Below are positions 10,630 to 22,745 of a stretch of 64,000 bases of DNA, piece by piece. This stretch comes from Gnetum montanum (Eukaryota > Streptophyta > Gnetopsida > Gnetales > Gnetaceae): positions 130,035 to 194,034 of the forward strand of contig MNCI01005415.1 in NCBI GenBank assembly GCA_015680685.1. Direction: 5' to 3'. Position 1 is the stretch's first letter, and every line of letters begins with the position of its first letter. Made by a program: the position numbers and the translations under genes. The notes beneath the pieces were generated by a model. It was not told where the DNA came from. It worked only from the letters and a program-made list of their open reading frames with translations, and made no database searches.

Positions 10630-11310
10630 TAAAATTTTACAAGAATACAGCGTGCTGTACGCTGGCGTATACCGCTGTATGCCAGTGTATACACGCTGGG
10701 CACCAACGTATACACACTGGACGTATGACTTCAACGTACAAATTTGATCAAAGCAAAAGAAGTTCTTTGACCTTCAGATTTGATTTCGGATTCCATGAAG
10801 ATGATGCCTACAGATGTTCAGCTCGGTTGACCTTGATCTGACACTAGTTGTACACTTTGTATATTCTAGGCGTATACGCTCGGTGTATACACTGGACGTA
10901 TACGCTGTGAATGCATGCTGGGCGTATACGCTATATCTGCTGGGTGTATATGCTAGGTGTGTAGGATGTACATGCCTAGTGTATGGACTCCAGAATGCAT
11001 GATGTCAACACTTGATGATTGCTCTATTTGTGTGAGTTGATGTTTTGTACAAAATCTTGCTCTGCCATGCTGTTTCCATGCCATCCTCGAGGGTTGCATT
11101 GCGGGCTTATACGTCAGCTATACATGTTGAGCGTACATGTGAGGCGTGTATGCTGAGCATGTGAGCTGGGCGTATACGCTGTGAATGTATGCTAGTCATA
11201 TACGCTGTTTCAGTTGGGCATATATGCTATGAATGTATGCTGGGCATATACGCTGTATCTACTGGGCATATACATTGGGCGTATACGCTGAGAATGCATA
11301 CTTAGTGAAG
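10630..11310. repeat. CGTATACGCTGG word array in U3 of LTR B
   Basis: More than ten diverged copies of GCGTATACGCTGGG / GTATGCTGGGC, irregularly spaced (about 12-40 bp). The palindromic core GTATAC or TATACG recurs. It is not a regular tandem repeat. Confidence 0.85.
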
Positions 11311-11495
11311 TTGCCACGTTTGATAGCAGATGTCATCATGGTCGTTGGCGACTCCCAGGGAATTGCTCCTCGTTGAGTCCAACTCTTCTTAAAGCTGTCT
11401 ATGGGGCCCTCAAAATTTAGTCATGCTAGGGAATGTCATGACATAGCTCGATTCTTGTTGGGGAGGTACTAAGCTCAGAATTTTGTGGTGTTTCA

Positions 11496-11933
11496 CCGAC
11501 GAAAAGGGACATCACTGCATAACTCAAAATTGAGCGAGGGAAGTGGGTAGTGAAGTCATTGCTATGCTACACTATGTGACATTGTGTAGCATAGCACTTC
11601 ATTCTGCCATCATTTTTTGAAGCTTGCTATGCTACATAGCGTAGTGTAGCATAGAAGGATTTGTGACTTAGAAAACTTGTCGAATTGTTTCTTGTGCATC
11701 AAGGATTCTGTTGTCGATTCTACACACTATTTCTGAGAAGGCTGCCAGCTGTTTAGGATACTTTGTCGGGTGGACAGGATGGTATAAGACCTATCCATGC
11801 TCAAAGTAGAAAATTTGCTGAACTGGCTGACCTCGATTGAGAACGTTCTTCTTCCGATGAACTGCCATAGTGTTGTGCGGACTGCAAGAGCCTAGTGAGG
11901 CCAGGATGACCCCGCAGTTTTTAGGGTGTTTCA
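11496..11933 (-). repeat. LTR J fragment (C-type), split by element B
   Basis: The reverse complement matches the first ~400 bp of the LTRs of element C (AAATTTTCTACTTTG, GACAAGTTTTCTAAGTCA and the GCTATGCTACAC..GTAGCATAGC words). It ends at 11933 with AGGGTGTTTCA, the usual outer terminus. The rest of the LTR is missing at the junction with B (11496), so B inserted into J. J in turn sits in gag of element D; the adjoining 5 bp are AAGGG (11934-11938). Confidence 0.85.
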
Positions 11934-13034
11934 AAGGGATTATTGGGTCATCTTAGTAGAATTACAACACCTTGAATTCCTCAGTGTTTTTAGTTTTAAG
12001 GGACTTTATTTCCTCTATTAATATGTGCATCATGTTCTTTGTGTTTGCCCACTCTTGGGCAGTAGACATACCCACTGGTTGAGTAGATTGCGACTGGTAG
12101 TATTTTGATTGTTGCACTATTTGTGGAAAGGAATACTTGGATTGTCAATTGTTGTGGTGGAGCAACATTTAGATATGAAATTGCAGGGTGTGGTACGTTG
12201 TAGTGAGTAGGTTGGTGTTGTTCAACAACTGGTGAAACGCTGAACATGTTGAGCTGAGGTAATCAAAGGTGCTCCATGGATTTGTACTTGTGGTATATAG
12301 TGGATGGATGTGGAAGTTGGTATAACTAAAGGCATCCCAATTACTTGAGGTTCGAAGATTAATCCTGCATTAGTTTGAGGAAGAGGTTATGGGGACTGTA
12401 CTTGCAAGGGTATGATGGAGATGGCCATATCAGATTGACTTTTGGGCATGGAGAAGGTAGGAATGGAAGTAGGTACTTCTCATCAAGAAACCGGTGCTTG
12501 AGTGTTTGCAGATGAAGGGGGAAGTATGGTTTCTTCTAGGAAAGGTTTGAATAATCAGTTGTTATAGGCATGAGGATTGACGGTATGGTATGAATCCCCA
12601 TGCTTAGTTTGGACCACAAAGTCATCTTCCTCATCTCCACTCTGAGGCTCTATCGGAGGTGGCTATAAGGCTTGAATCCTTGCCTTGAGAAACTGAGATA
12701 TGAGTTGATGATGGGGCTCATAAAGGAGGATTATATCAAATGTTGTGGGAGTGAACTCACGACATGCCTTGTAAATGAGCTCATATTTTTTCATTGCTTC
12801 TCTTTCCATGCAATTGATAGGCAGGTTGGCTTGAATCTTCACACAAATGAAGTTATATTGTTCTAGTGTGAGAGTTACATAAGTGGGGTCTTTTCCCTGT
12901 AGCCTAACTAACTTTCAAGTTGAACCTTGAGGGTTTATCACCTCGATGACAGTTATGGGTTCTGTTGTAGTTATAGGGTTCGAGGTCCCATCCTCAAACT
13001 TAGAGATCGTTGCATTGATCTGGGAAAATTCCAT
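11934..13034 (-). pseudogene. Element D gag, N-terminal part
   Basis: ATG at 13034 opens MEFSQINATISKFEDG, followed by QYNFICVKIQANLP, EPHHQLIS, EPQSGDEEDDFVV, long Pro/Gln/Thr-rich text, and HKEHDAHINRGNK near 12000. It ends in the block equivalent to DFYxDDPISP just before LTR J interrupts it at 11933. It is near-identical in layout to gag of element E, and more distantly related to B. The capsid core is missing. Stop codons are present. Confidence 0.82.
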
Positions 13035-13049
13035 AGTAGCGTGAGTAAT

Positions 13050-13225
13050 GGGATAGACAAGCTGAGCATGTGTAAGTTAGCTTGATAAGATAGGTGTGTG
13101 TAAGTTATCTTGACAAGCTGGCATGTGTAAGCTAGCTTGATAAGCTGGCATGCGTAAGCTAGCTTGACAAGCTGGGCATGCATAAGCTAGCTTGACAAGT
13201 TGAGCATGCATAGGCTAGCTTGACA
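13050..13225. repeat. AAGCTAGCTTGACAAGCTGG array, leader of element D
   Basis: About six to seven diverged copies of a ~27-28 bp unit (TAAGCTAGCTTGACAAGCTG followed by GGCATGC). The core AAGCTAGCTT is palindromic. It lies just upstream of the gag ATG. Because the unit is close to nine codons it creates a spurious periodic reading frame at 12971-13183. Confidence 0.9.
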
Positions 13226-13522
13226 AGCTGGGTGTAAGCAAGATGTATTGAAAAGCTGAGAGTGTACCAAATAAGATGCAGGTTGCAAGTACTGGGCTTG
13301 TTTAAGTAGCATGTGTACACTATTTGTGTTCTAATGATGTATTTGCAACGTTTGAAGTGCTGGCTGTAACATAAGAGATTTGCAGGGTTGTACGCCTAAT
13401 TAATTTAGTATGAGTAGACTAGGGTGGGCTTGAGCAAGCTTAGCATGAGTTTGGCACTTGGTCTACGCATCTTTTAAAGGATAGTGGGATCAACATTTTG
13501 ATGGGACAATAAATAATTCATG

Positions 13523-13539
13523 CCCTCCATCTAGCGGCA
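13523..13539 (-). promoter_or_regulatory. Primer-binding site of element D
   Basis: Minus strand TGCCGCTAGATGGAGGG, two differences from the sites of A and B. It lies 6 nt from the LTR end at 13546. Confidence 0.8.
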
Positions 13540-13545
13540 ATTTAC

Positions 13546-14455
13546 TGTGCTGACCAAAGTCATCAACGTGAGGATGGAAGGGAAAAAAATGTTGAAAGAT
13601 TACAGGAGAGACACAGCTAACCCTACCTTCATGCGAGGGCAAGCTAGAAACAAAAAAAATGAAGGCAAAGTGCCTTGGTTATCATAACCGGTAACATACG
13701 AAATGTAAACGAAGCAGATACAGAAGTGTGAAATAAATCTAACCAGAGCAAACAATGTAATGGAAGGTAATAATGAACTGTATTATATTGCTGAATAAGG
13801 ATGTGCACTGGTCAAAGCGTAATTATGTGTGTAGATTGCAAGTCGAGCACTAAGCCCTAATGTGAGGTGTTTACAGGTGCTTGGATGCTAGAAGTCATGT
13901 GCACCCAAGCATTCAAAGTTGCTGGTCAATGATCCCAAAGCTGTCAACCTTTAAAATTTCCAACCCCATTTATGTGAATGAACGGGGTATTTATAATATT
14001 TTTCTAGGCTTGGGTGTTGTTCATGGATAAGATCAACAGCTGAGAGATGAGAGAAACATAGATCATGTGCTAGGTGTTTGATGGACAGCTATTTGTAAAT
14101 TGGACAAGCTACATTTTTTGACAAGATGCACTGTATCTTACAGTGTGATTTGGTTTACACAAGCTAGCCGATGCCCATGCAGATACAATTTGTAGCGTAA
14201 GAGCTTGACAGGCTCACAAATGATGAAAATTTACAATGAAATGATAGTGTACAATAAGAGAAATTGACTCCAGCTCACTTGGAACTTCTAGATCCCTAAA
14301 TTAACTACTGTAAGATGTCGATGCGAGATGTTTTGTGGCTATTTGAGGAATCTCTTCTTCACCCAAGCTCCCAGTGTGAGTTGATTTGTTCTTAGCATGT
14401 CCTGAGCATGTGTTTGGTGTGCTTTTAACCAGGCATGATTAGTACTCGCTCTAAC
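13546..14455 (-). repeat. 5' LTR of element D, truncated
   Basis: About 910 bp align with the inner part of LTR E (16439-17400). Alignment stops near 14455, where sequence changes directly into gag of E. No GGTGTTTCA terminus is present, so the outer ~700 bp were lost by deletion or recombination. A TATA box (ATTATAAATACCCCG on minus) lies at 13985-13999. Confidence 0.8.
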
Positions 14456-15900
14456 AGTGCCTTCTTAATTTGAATCAAGCTATCTTGTGTGGCTTCAGGC
14501 TTTAAATTATAGTTGAAATGGGTGATGAACTGATGTAACAAATCCTCTATAGAGGATATGAAATTATGGTGTAAACCTTTGTACTAGTCTAAGGCTTTTC
14601 TTGTCAAGGACATAGCAAATACACATAAAATTACATGAGGCCAGGCCTGAAGCAATAGACATTGCAGTTGAAATGTTACTAGATGGGCATTTAGATCCCC
14701 TTCTCCATTATATCTACTTAGTTGAGGTAATGAGATTTCCTTTGGTAAGGTTTACGGTAGAACTGAAGGGCTAATTGGGTCATCTTAGTAGAAGTCCAAC
14801 ACCTTGACTTCCTCAGTGTTTACAGTTTTAAGGCATATTATTTCCTCTATTAATATGTGCATCATGTTCTTTCTATCTTCCCACTCTTGGGTAGTCGGCA
14901 GACTGGCTGGTTGAATAGATTATGATTGGTAGTAGTTTTATTGTTGCACTATTTGTGGAAAGGAAGACTATTGGATTGTTAGTTGTTGTGGTGGAGCAAC
15001 ATTGAGAGATGGGATTGCAGGTTGTGGTATGTTGTAGTGAGTAGTTTAGTGTTGTTGAACAGCTGGTGAAACCCACTGTCCAACTATAGGTTGTGAGGTG
15101 ACACCCTAAACATTTTGAGTTAAGGTAATCAAAGGTGCTCCATGGGTTTGTACTTGTGGTATATAGTGGGTGGATGTGGAATCTGGTATAACTGAAGGCA
15201 TCCTAATTACTTGAGGTTGGAAGATTGATCCTACATTAGTTTGAGAAAGAGGTTTTTGGGACTATACTTGTGGGAATATGATGGAGATGGCTGTATCAGA
15301 TTGACTTTTGGGCATGGAGAAGGTAGGAATGGAAGTAGGTACTTCTTGTCGAGAAACTGGTGCTCAAGTGTTTGCAGATGATGGGGGAAGTATGGTTTCT
15401 TCTAGAAAATGTTTGAATAATGGGTTGGTATGGGCATGAGTAGTAATGGTATGGTATAAATCCCCATGCTTAGATTGGACCACAAAGTCATCTTCCTCAT
15501 CTCCACTTTGAGGCTCTATCAGAGGTGGCCGTAAGGCTTGACTCCTTGCCATGAGAAGCTAAGATATGAGTTGATGATGGGGCTCAGAAAGGGGGATTAT
15601 ATCAAATGTTGAGACAGTGAACTCATGACCTACCTTGTAAATGAGCTCATAGTTTTTCTTTGCTTCTCTTTCCATGCAACCGATAGGCAGGTTGTCTTCA
15701 ATATTCACACAAATGAAGTTATATTGTTCTGGTCTGAGAGATGCATAAGTGGGGTCTCTTCCCTGTAGCCTAACTAATTCACAAGTTTAACCTTGAGGGT
15801 TTATTGCCTTGATGATAGTTATGTGTTCCATCATAGTTATAGGGTTCGAGGTCCCAGCCCCAAACTCAGAGATCACTGCGTTGATCTGGGAAAATTCCAT
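14456..15900 (-). pseudogene. Element E gag, partial
   Basis: ATG at 15900 opens MEFSQINAVISEFGAG. Then come QYNFICVNIEDNLP, QSGDEEDDFVVQSKHG, a Pro/Gln/Ser-rich region, WEDRKNMMHILIEEI, VKVLDFY.DDPISP, LSRYNGEGDLNAHL, the capsid block MSLTRKALD.YKGL, and a truncated end DSLIQIKKALLERV near 14460. The Ty3/gypsy gag signature is clear and very close to gag of D. Stops occur at several places, many at sites expected to be CAG or CAA. Confidence 0.85.
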
Positions 15901-15924
15901 AGTAGCATGAGTAATGGGCTAGAG

Positions 15925-16165
15925 AAGTTGATCATGTGTAAGTTAGCTTCACAAGATAGCATGGGTAAGTTGGCTTGACAAGCTGGTGTGCGTAACCTAG
16001 CTTGACAAGCTGGCATGCGTAAGCTAGCTTGACAAGGTGGGCATGCATAAGCTAGCTTGAAAAGCTGGGCGTGCATAAGCTAGCTTGACAAGCTAAGCAT
16101 GTGTAAGCTAGCTTGACAAGCTGGGCATGAGCAAGATGGCGTGACAAGCTGAGCGTGTACCAGGT
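15925..16165. repeat. AAGCTAGCTTGACAAGCTGG array, leader of element E
   Basis: Same ~27-28 bp unit as in element D, about eight copies, again immediately upstream of the gag ATG. It also produces a spurious periodic frame at 15873-16076. Confidence 0.9.
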
Positions 16166-16415
16166 AAGATGCAGGTTGTAAGTACTAGGCTTGTTTAAGT
16201 AGTGTGTGTACATTGTTTGTGTTCCAATGATGTGATTGCAATGTTTGAAGTGTCGGCTGTAACATAAGGGCTTTGCAAGATTGTATGCCTGATTAATTTA
16301 GCATCAGAAGACTAGGGTGATCTTGAGAAATCTTAGGGTGATTTTGGAACTTGGTCTATGCAACTTTTAAAGGATAGTGGGATCAATGTTTTGATGGGAT
16401 GGTAAATAATTCATG

Positions 16416-16432
16416 CCCTCCTTCTAGTGCCA
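16416..16432 (-). promoter_or_regulatory. Primer-binding site of element E
   Basis: Minus strand TGGCACTAGAAGGAGGG, one difference from the sites of A and B (a C-to-T type change). It lies 6 nt from the LTR end. Confidence 0.85.
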
Positions 16433-16438
16433 ATTTAC

Positions 16439-18051
16439 TGTGCTGACAAAAATCATCGACGTGAGGTTGGAAGGGAAAAATAGATGCTGAAAGATTATAG
16501 GAGAGATGCAGCTAACCCTACCTTCATGTGAGGGCAAGTTGGAAAAGAAAAAATGAAGGAAAAATGCCTTGGATGGTCTGCACATAAATCAACCAAGGAC
16601 TTCCCCAAGCGTAAGCTATGGCTTGCTCTGGGTTATCGTAACCGGTAGCGTACGAAATGTAAATGAAGCATATACAAAAGTGTGAAATAAATTGAAACAG
16701 AGCAAATAATGTAATGGAAGGAAATAATGAACTGTATTATATTTCTAAACAAGGATGTGCACTGGTCAAAGCGTAATTATGTGTGTGGATGGCAAGTCGA
16801 GTGCTAAGGCCTGATGTGAGGTGTTTACAGGTGCTTGGATGCTAGAAGTCATGTGCGCCCGAGCGTCCAAAGTTGCCAGTCAATGATCCCAAAGCCGTCA
16901 ACCTTCAAAATTTCCAACCCCATTTATGTGAATGAAAGGGGTATTTATAAGATTTTGCTGGGCTCAGGTGTGGTTCATGGACTAGATCAACAACTGAGAG
17001 ATGAGAGAAACATAGATCATGCACCGGGTGTTTTATGGACAACTATTTGTGAATTGGACAAGCTACATTTTTTGACCAGATACACTGTATCTTACAGTGT
17101 GTTTTGGCTTACACAAGCTAGCTTACACCCATGTAGATACATTTTGTAGTGTAAGAGCTTGACAAGCTCACAAATGATGAAAATTGACAATGAAATGATA
17201 GTGTACAACAAGAAAAATTAACTCCAGATCGCTTGGAACTTCTAGATCTCTGAATTGACTACTGCAAGGTGTCAATGCGAGACGTTTTGTGGCTGTTTGA
17301 GGCATCTCTTCTTCACCCAAGTTGCTAGTGTGAGTTGATTTGGTCTTGGCATGTCCTCAGCATGTTTTTGGCATGGTTTTAACTAGGTGTGATCAATACT
17401 TACACTATACTCATGCTACCAGTGTGACCTCAACATGAGTGAGCTGAAAATGATGCATTTCACTCCAAATATTGATCTTTGAAGCCTGTTCTTTGAGTGC
17501 AATATTTTCCTAACTATGTCTGAGCCTGAGAATGATCTGCAAGTAAAAAACTAAGCTTGGATGTGCCTTGTTGTGAACTACTTTGGTAGCTAACGCTGGA
17601 CTAATGTTGTCAGTGTGACCTTAGTGTGAGGTTAGTGTGAGTGATAAAACTTTATGATTTCAAACCTGAGTTTGGAATTTTGGACGCTGGGGCTTACAAT
17701 AGTCATCAACAAACTTTGAGGCTCTTGGAGTTTCTCACACTGTACTCATGCTACCAGCATGACCTCAGCGTGACCTGGGAAAATTTGTACAATCTCACTT
17801 GAAATCTGAACTCCCGAATACTAAAACTTGAAGTGGACAATGATGGTCCTATGAAGATGACTTGCACCCTCAGATTGAACCATTTTTTACTTAATTTAGA
17901 ATTCATTGTAGTTTCTCATGCTGGGGGTAAGCCCGACTTGACAAGGCTAGTGTGAGTTCCATGCCTTAGTCAAATTTTTGCCTCTCAAAAGCTCAAAAGT
18001 CTCTAAGTTGTTCTCGTTTTAAAATGTTAGGCCAAAATTAGTGGTGTTTCA
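16439..18051 (-). repeat. 5' LTR of element E
   Basis: About 1613 bp, from TG at 16439 to GTGGTGTTTCA ending at 18051. U3 carries reiterated words of the type CTCATGCTACCAGTGTGACC (17395-17960). A TATA box on minus (CTTATAAATACCCC) is at 16937-16950. The outer end breaks gag-linker sequence of F, so E is inserted in F. The adjoining 5 bp are GCCAT (18052-18056). Confidence 0.85.
16937..16950 (-). promoter_or_regulatory. TATA box of LTR E
   Basis: CTTATAAATACCCC on minus. Closely similar TATAAATACC sequences occur in LTRs D, C and the solo LTR at 61177-62855. Confidence 0.65.
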
Positions 18052-20445
18052 GCCATCATAGGAGGTCTTTGCATAGTTGGTTGGGCTATGGCTAGTTGGG
18101 TTATGTTAGGCTAGGGTACCTTAATGATAAAATGTTCTCTTGGAGGCATTCATGATGGTACTCTTATGAAAAAATAGGATCTTGAGCCAGTGGAAGCTGA
18201 AGAAGAAATTTCGTCATAACAAGGTAATTAGATCAAAAATGGTTCTCTTAAGGGTCTCTAATTGTCATCTATGTTGAATTTTGAAATGATGTAAGAGCTA
18301 TTATTAGCATTCAACAGGTCCTTGTAGCCCTATATCGATTGATTTTATGACTAGACTAGGTTGGAAGCATCTAAGACTAGCTCCTCCCTATCTATCATCC
18401 TCTACAAGTCATCCTTCAACGTGAGGCAAAAGTCTATGTCATGACTTAGTAGTTTGCGATAATGGTAGAAGCACTCTAACTTAAAGTACTTAGGTAGATG
18501 TGGATCATCTTTCATTGCTCTAATGGGGTGTTTTGCTATTTTTTAGAGCCTATCATGCTTCTTTTGAGAATTTTCAAACATCTATTTGTATTGAGTATGC
18601 CCACTTTTCAAAAGTTGGTCTAACAACTTTGATGGTTTTAATGGCAATGCAGTGTATTTGGATTTATCCATTCTTTCAAAATTGGATTTTATTATTGCCA
18701 ATGAAATGATCCTATAGGTCGATGATTAGTTATTGAGGTCATTAATGGGGTCCTTGGATGGGTTGGCCCTTGTCCCTTGGTTTGTGATCTTTTCTTCTTT
18801 GGTCACAGTTCCTATGATCATATTATTTTATTTCTTCTTCTCTTTGTCTGTTTGTGTATGGTGATTTTTATATGTTATGTAGGTTGGATCATGAGTAGCC
18901 TTAGCAACATCCTCTATATTCTTCATTTGGGAAAATTCTTGGTTGAGGGATTGTGGATCAAGGTAGTAGAGCTTAGACTTAATAAATTCATTCACCACCC
19001 CCTTGAATATGGCTAAAAGGTGGGCGTCAATGATAGGTTTTGGTATTTCATTTAGTAGTTCATTTCATCATTGAATAAATTTTTGCATGGGTTCTATGGG
19101 CCCTTGCTTGACCTTCATGTACTAATCAAGCATGTTGTTGGGCTTCAAGTTATACTTGAAGTAGCTAAAAAACTAGTCTATTAAGTTCTCTAGAGAGGAT
19201 ATGGATCCTCTAGGTAGTGCATAATACTAATAGGGTGCTTTCCTAGTCAAGGACATAGGGAAATTCATCATGATGGTGTGAGGCCATGGCTATAAGAGTA
19301 AGCACTTGGATTGAAAGGTAATAAGATGGTCATTGTGATCACCTTCTCCATTATACTTGCTAAATTAAGGAATAGGAACACTAGGAGGAAGTGTCAAGGG
19401 TGAAACCATAGCACTAATAGGATCATCTTGGTAGAAGTCCATAATCTTGATAGTTTGTAAAGGCTTTAAGCCTCTTCAACTCCTTTGTCAAATCATAGAT
19501 CATCTAGAAGGCTTGATCTAGGCCCTATGGTGGCCTTGTTAGCTATGGGATTTGCACATATGGTTGTGACATCTATTTTGAGGTTGGTGGCCTCACTATG
19601 GGTTGTAAGATGGAAGGAAGTGATTGTGTTATGGTCGTAGCTTGTGGGCCAAATAAGGAAAAGGATGTTTATGTTGGTGTCTAAGGCAAAAATGGAATAA
19701 AGGATATGTGTGATCCCTAAGTTGCTTGGGATCCCATGGTGCATTCCACATGGCTAGTCCATGGGCTAATGGTAATAGCTATCATTTTCATTAGTTAAAC
19801 TAACCTAGGTTAGGTAGCAAGGAGAATGAATAAGTGAAAGGTGGTTGGCTATGAAACCAATTGTGCTTTGTGTGCAGCAATGATTAGTGTAGGCCCAAAG
19901 ATGGTAGGGTACATTGGGGATAAAGAAGGTGGGATGTGCCCAGAGGAAGAGGTATAAAAGGTAGAGGTAGATACCATGGCCTTGAGGGCCCTTTGTTGAA
20001 AAAGTTCCCTAAGGTTTTCAAGCTCAAACTCCATCCTAAATTCATCATCCTCCTCTGGTTTCCCTTGGTTGTCCTCATCAACCTTAATGAGAAGGGCTAA
20101 GACACTAGTGTAGATTTCATTGAGGGATATTTGGTAATAGGGGGAGGGAATTTACTCCTTTCCATCATGATGGATGAGCTTGAATTTCCTCTTGGCCTCT
20201 ACTTCTAATTGTGGGATTAGCATGTGAGCTTGGATCTTGGTATTAATGAAGTTATAATGTTCTTCATTTATTTCCAATAAATTAGGACTTTGTCCCCTAA
20301 GTCTAAGAGATTACTTGCATTCCATTACAGTAGGGTCTTTGGGATCATAAACCTTCATGTGTTGGTGATTTAACTAACTATTGTTGTAGTTATAAGGAAA
20401 CTCAGTTGATTGTGTGAGAGATAGCACTATATTGTTGAAAATGGC
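18052..20445 (-). pseudogene. Element F gag
   Basis: The minus strand reads an N-terminal part near 20440-20150 (HYNFINTKIQAHM, VEAKRKFKLIHHDGKE) that parallels D and E. Then come MEFELENLRELFQQRALK, Pro/Ser-rich text, a capsid remnant (FNDELLNEIPKPIIDAHLL, FIKSKLYYLDPQSLNQEFSQ near 19050-18930), and a zinc-knuckle remnant FYHYRKLLSHDIDFC near 18460-18490. Stops and shifts are frequent; it is the most decayed gag of this group. It is interrupted at 18051 by LTR E. Confidence 0.75.
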
Positions 20446-21116
20446 TTAAGGTAGGCTATAAAAGGCAAATATAGAAGTAAATTCCAAGTAAAATTCTAAA
20501 ATAATCAAAGAAAATAAAATTAGTTGAAAATGGAGTGATTTCTATAATTAGTGAGTGGGGGTAATGGATGTTTACCGCTTTACCAAAAATAGAAAGCTAG
20601 AAAAGTTGGTGCTAAACCTTACCCACACTAGCCTCCCAACTACCTCTATGGTGGGTATGGACAGGGATGGGGGAAGAAGAGGGATGAGATGATAGAAATC
20701 TCATATCTTCTAATCCAACATTAATGAAGGGGAAAAGGTTGAAAACTAATGTGAAGACTAGTTTTAGCAGGCTATTAATTTTCTTAGCTAGGAAAGATGG
20801 GGGGAAGCTAACTTTTGGAAATTTAATGGTTTTCAAAAGGATTTCACCACGCACTTTGAAAATTGGAAAAAAATTGACAAAAAAAAGGGAAATGAGGGAA
20901 ACATTTTCAATGGTATCTTTGAGCTAAAAAATTCACAACTATTGTGAAAAGTCACCATCTAACCATCTGCAACTTCCACGCTATAGTTTTGGTCATAGGG
21001 GAGAAGAAGTAATGTTGATTTTTAAAATTTCTAGGCTACAAAAATTATAAAATGGCTTTCAACTTGCAACGTTGGCTATGGGAATGATAGATCTAGTCAC
21101 AAAAATGAAGCAGACA
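20446..21116 (-). other. Leader of element F
   Basis: Non-coding stretch between primer site and gag. It is A/T-rich with AAAAAT-type low complexity and has no clear tandem array, unlike the leaders of B, D, E and C. Confidence 0.5.
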
Positions 21117-21133
21117 CCCTCCTTCTAGTGCCA
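21117..21133 (-). promoter_or_regulatory. Primer-binding site of element F
   Basis: Minus strand TGGCACTAGAAGGAGGG, identical to the site of element E. It lies 10 nt from the LTR end at 21144. Confidence 0.82.
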
Positions 21134-21143
21134 AGAAAACTAT

Positions 21144-22651
21144 TGTAACTAGAAAAGTCGATCACTCAAAAATTGAAAGATCCAATGTAGCAACCTTAAC
21201 CATGAATTCCAAGGGCCTTTATAAAAAATGAGACTCGAGGTACCCTTGACAGTTTGATAGATCATGCATGGACATAGAAAATGCAAAATGAATGATGTAA
21301 ATAATAATGAAAAATTACTAATCTTTAAAATGAAAAAAAAAATACAGAGTGCACATAAAAATGAAACTTTAAACCTTTATTAAAATAATAAAGGAATATT
21401 TCCAAAACAATGTACAAGAAATGCCTATGAGAGATCAAAGGAAGGTTTACTAAGGTAGGATTTCAAGGCTTCTTGAAGCTAATGTGATCCACTCCATGAT
21501 TCAAGTACAATACACTCCTAATGCATTTGATTTCCCTCTAATGCAAACTATAGATTTTGAATTTGGGTTACTACTACAATGTGAGAAAAGGGAGAAATTT
21601 GGCTTTTAGATTTCTCCATGCTGGGGGTTGGATTTCGCAAAAATGCAGCATTGACATCAAAAGTTTACAAGTCTCTAGACTATAATGCTTTCACACTAGC
21701 ATTCAAGAGAATGCAAACATGGGAGATTGTAAGAGCTCTTGAGTGCTTGAAAATACCCAAGTGTGGAAATGACAAAAGGCTCAAATTACCCAAGAGTCTA
21801 TAATCATGAAAAATTGCTAAATCATGCCTAAAATCATGGAACCTATAAATGGTATTTGAGACTAGTTTTTATAGGTTTTAGGCATGAATGGTGCTGCAGA
21901 GTGGTTGTAGTTTGGCTACATAATGGCTGAAAATTTCTACCTCGTACACATGTGATGGGTGCCCAAATTTGAGGGGTTATCACATATAGTAAGTGCCTCC
22001 ACCCTATCATCATTCCATTTACTATAAATAGTAACAAGGTCACACCTATGCTGGTGATGAATCTTCAATGTTGAGCCTTCTACCATACTTACTGAAGTGG
22101 TTGGTCAATGCTGGAGTGCATGAAGTGTTGAAATCTAGATTTTGTAGCTTCCATGCTGGGGTCATGTAGTTTCCATGCATGGGGTAAAGCCTCCATGCTA
22201 GGGGAAAACTTCCATAATGAGGGGGAAAGGTTTCCAAGCTCTGCATGTAATCTTCACACTAGGGGAGGGGGAAGTTTCCATGCTGAAGGGGAAACCCCCA
22301 TCCCTCCATGTTATATGTAGGTGTGATTTATCTTCTTAAAAATGTTTCTAGCATAGAAAAGTGCATACCCTTCATAAAACCCATCAAATTATCATATTTG
22401 GCATTCCAAAATGCAATATTGACACCCCCACCCCAAGCCCAAATATAGATACTAGGTGACTTTCTTCACTTGGGGAATGAGGCTTTGACCACTTATGAGG
22501 CATTTTTTAGTTTCAAAAGTATGGAATATATCATATTTTCCCTCATGGATTACATTATTTACCTTTACAATGAATTTTTACATTGGGTTTCATAGGGTGA
22601 AAGCTACATGATGAAAATTGGCTATAACATGCAAATTGTTGTGGTGTTTCA
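21144..22651 (-). repeat. 5' LTR of element F
   Basis: About 1508 bp, TG at 21144 to TTGTGGTGTTTCA at 22651. It aligns along most of its length, in the same orientation, with LTR H (27727-29121). U3 words are CCATGCTGGGG-like (22140-22310). The likely TATA on minus is AACCTATAAAAACTAG at 21863-21878. The outer end abuts a remnant of the 5' LTR of element G, so F is inserted in that LTR. The adjoining 5 bp are ATTTA (22652-22656). Confidence 0.85.
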
Positions 22652-22732
22652 ATTTATGTGTTATGTTTTTACATAACCTAATGATCCTTATGTAATTAGA
22701 GTTATTAATTAGATATAAATCAAACTCAAACA
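22652..22732 (+). repeat. Remnant of 5' LTR of element G
   Basis: About 81 bp align with the last ~85 bp of the G LTR at 26071-26946 (shared CCTTATGTAATTAGAGTTAT and terminal CAAACTC.AACA). The upstream part lies beyond element F, outside the window. Confidence 0.8.
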
Positions 22733-22745
22733 TAGTATCAGATTG
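22733..22745 (+). promoter_or_regulatory. Primer-binding site of element G
   Basis: TAGTATCAGATTG directly follows the LTR terminus. It resembles TGGTATCAGAGC, the initiator-tRNA-Met primer site of most plant copia and many gypsy elements. Confidence 0.75.

Larger units (their letters stand above)
9948..11495 (-). repeat. 5' LTR of element B
   Basis: About 1548 bp. The inner end is TG at 9948 next to the primer site; the outer end is GGTGTTTCA ending at 11495, a terminus shared with the LTRs of C, E, F, H and J. The R/U5 side aligns with LTRs D and E (CACATGGATCA..CAAGGA..TTCCC block near 10080). Upstream of its TATA box (10517-10527) the U3 is filled with reiterated GCGTATACGCTGG-type words (10630-11310). 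Its outer end interrupts LTR J. The adjoining 5 bp are CCGAC (11496-11500). Confidence 0.85.

Noticed and set aside
12971-13183. Open frame with a nine-residue periodic peptide (also 15873-16076)
   Set aside because: Produced by the 27-28 bp leader arrays of elements D and E reading through in one frame; no start context or conservation beyond the DNA repeat.
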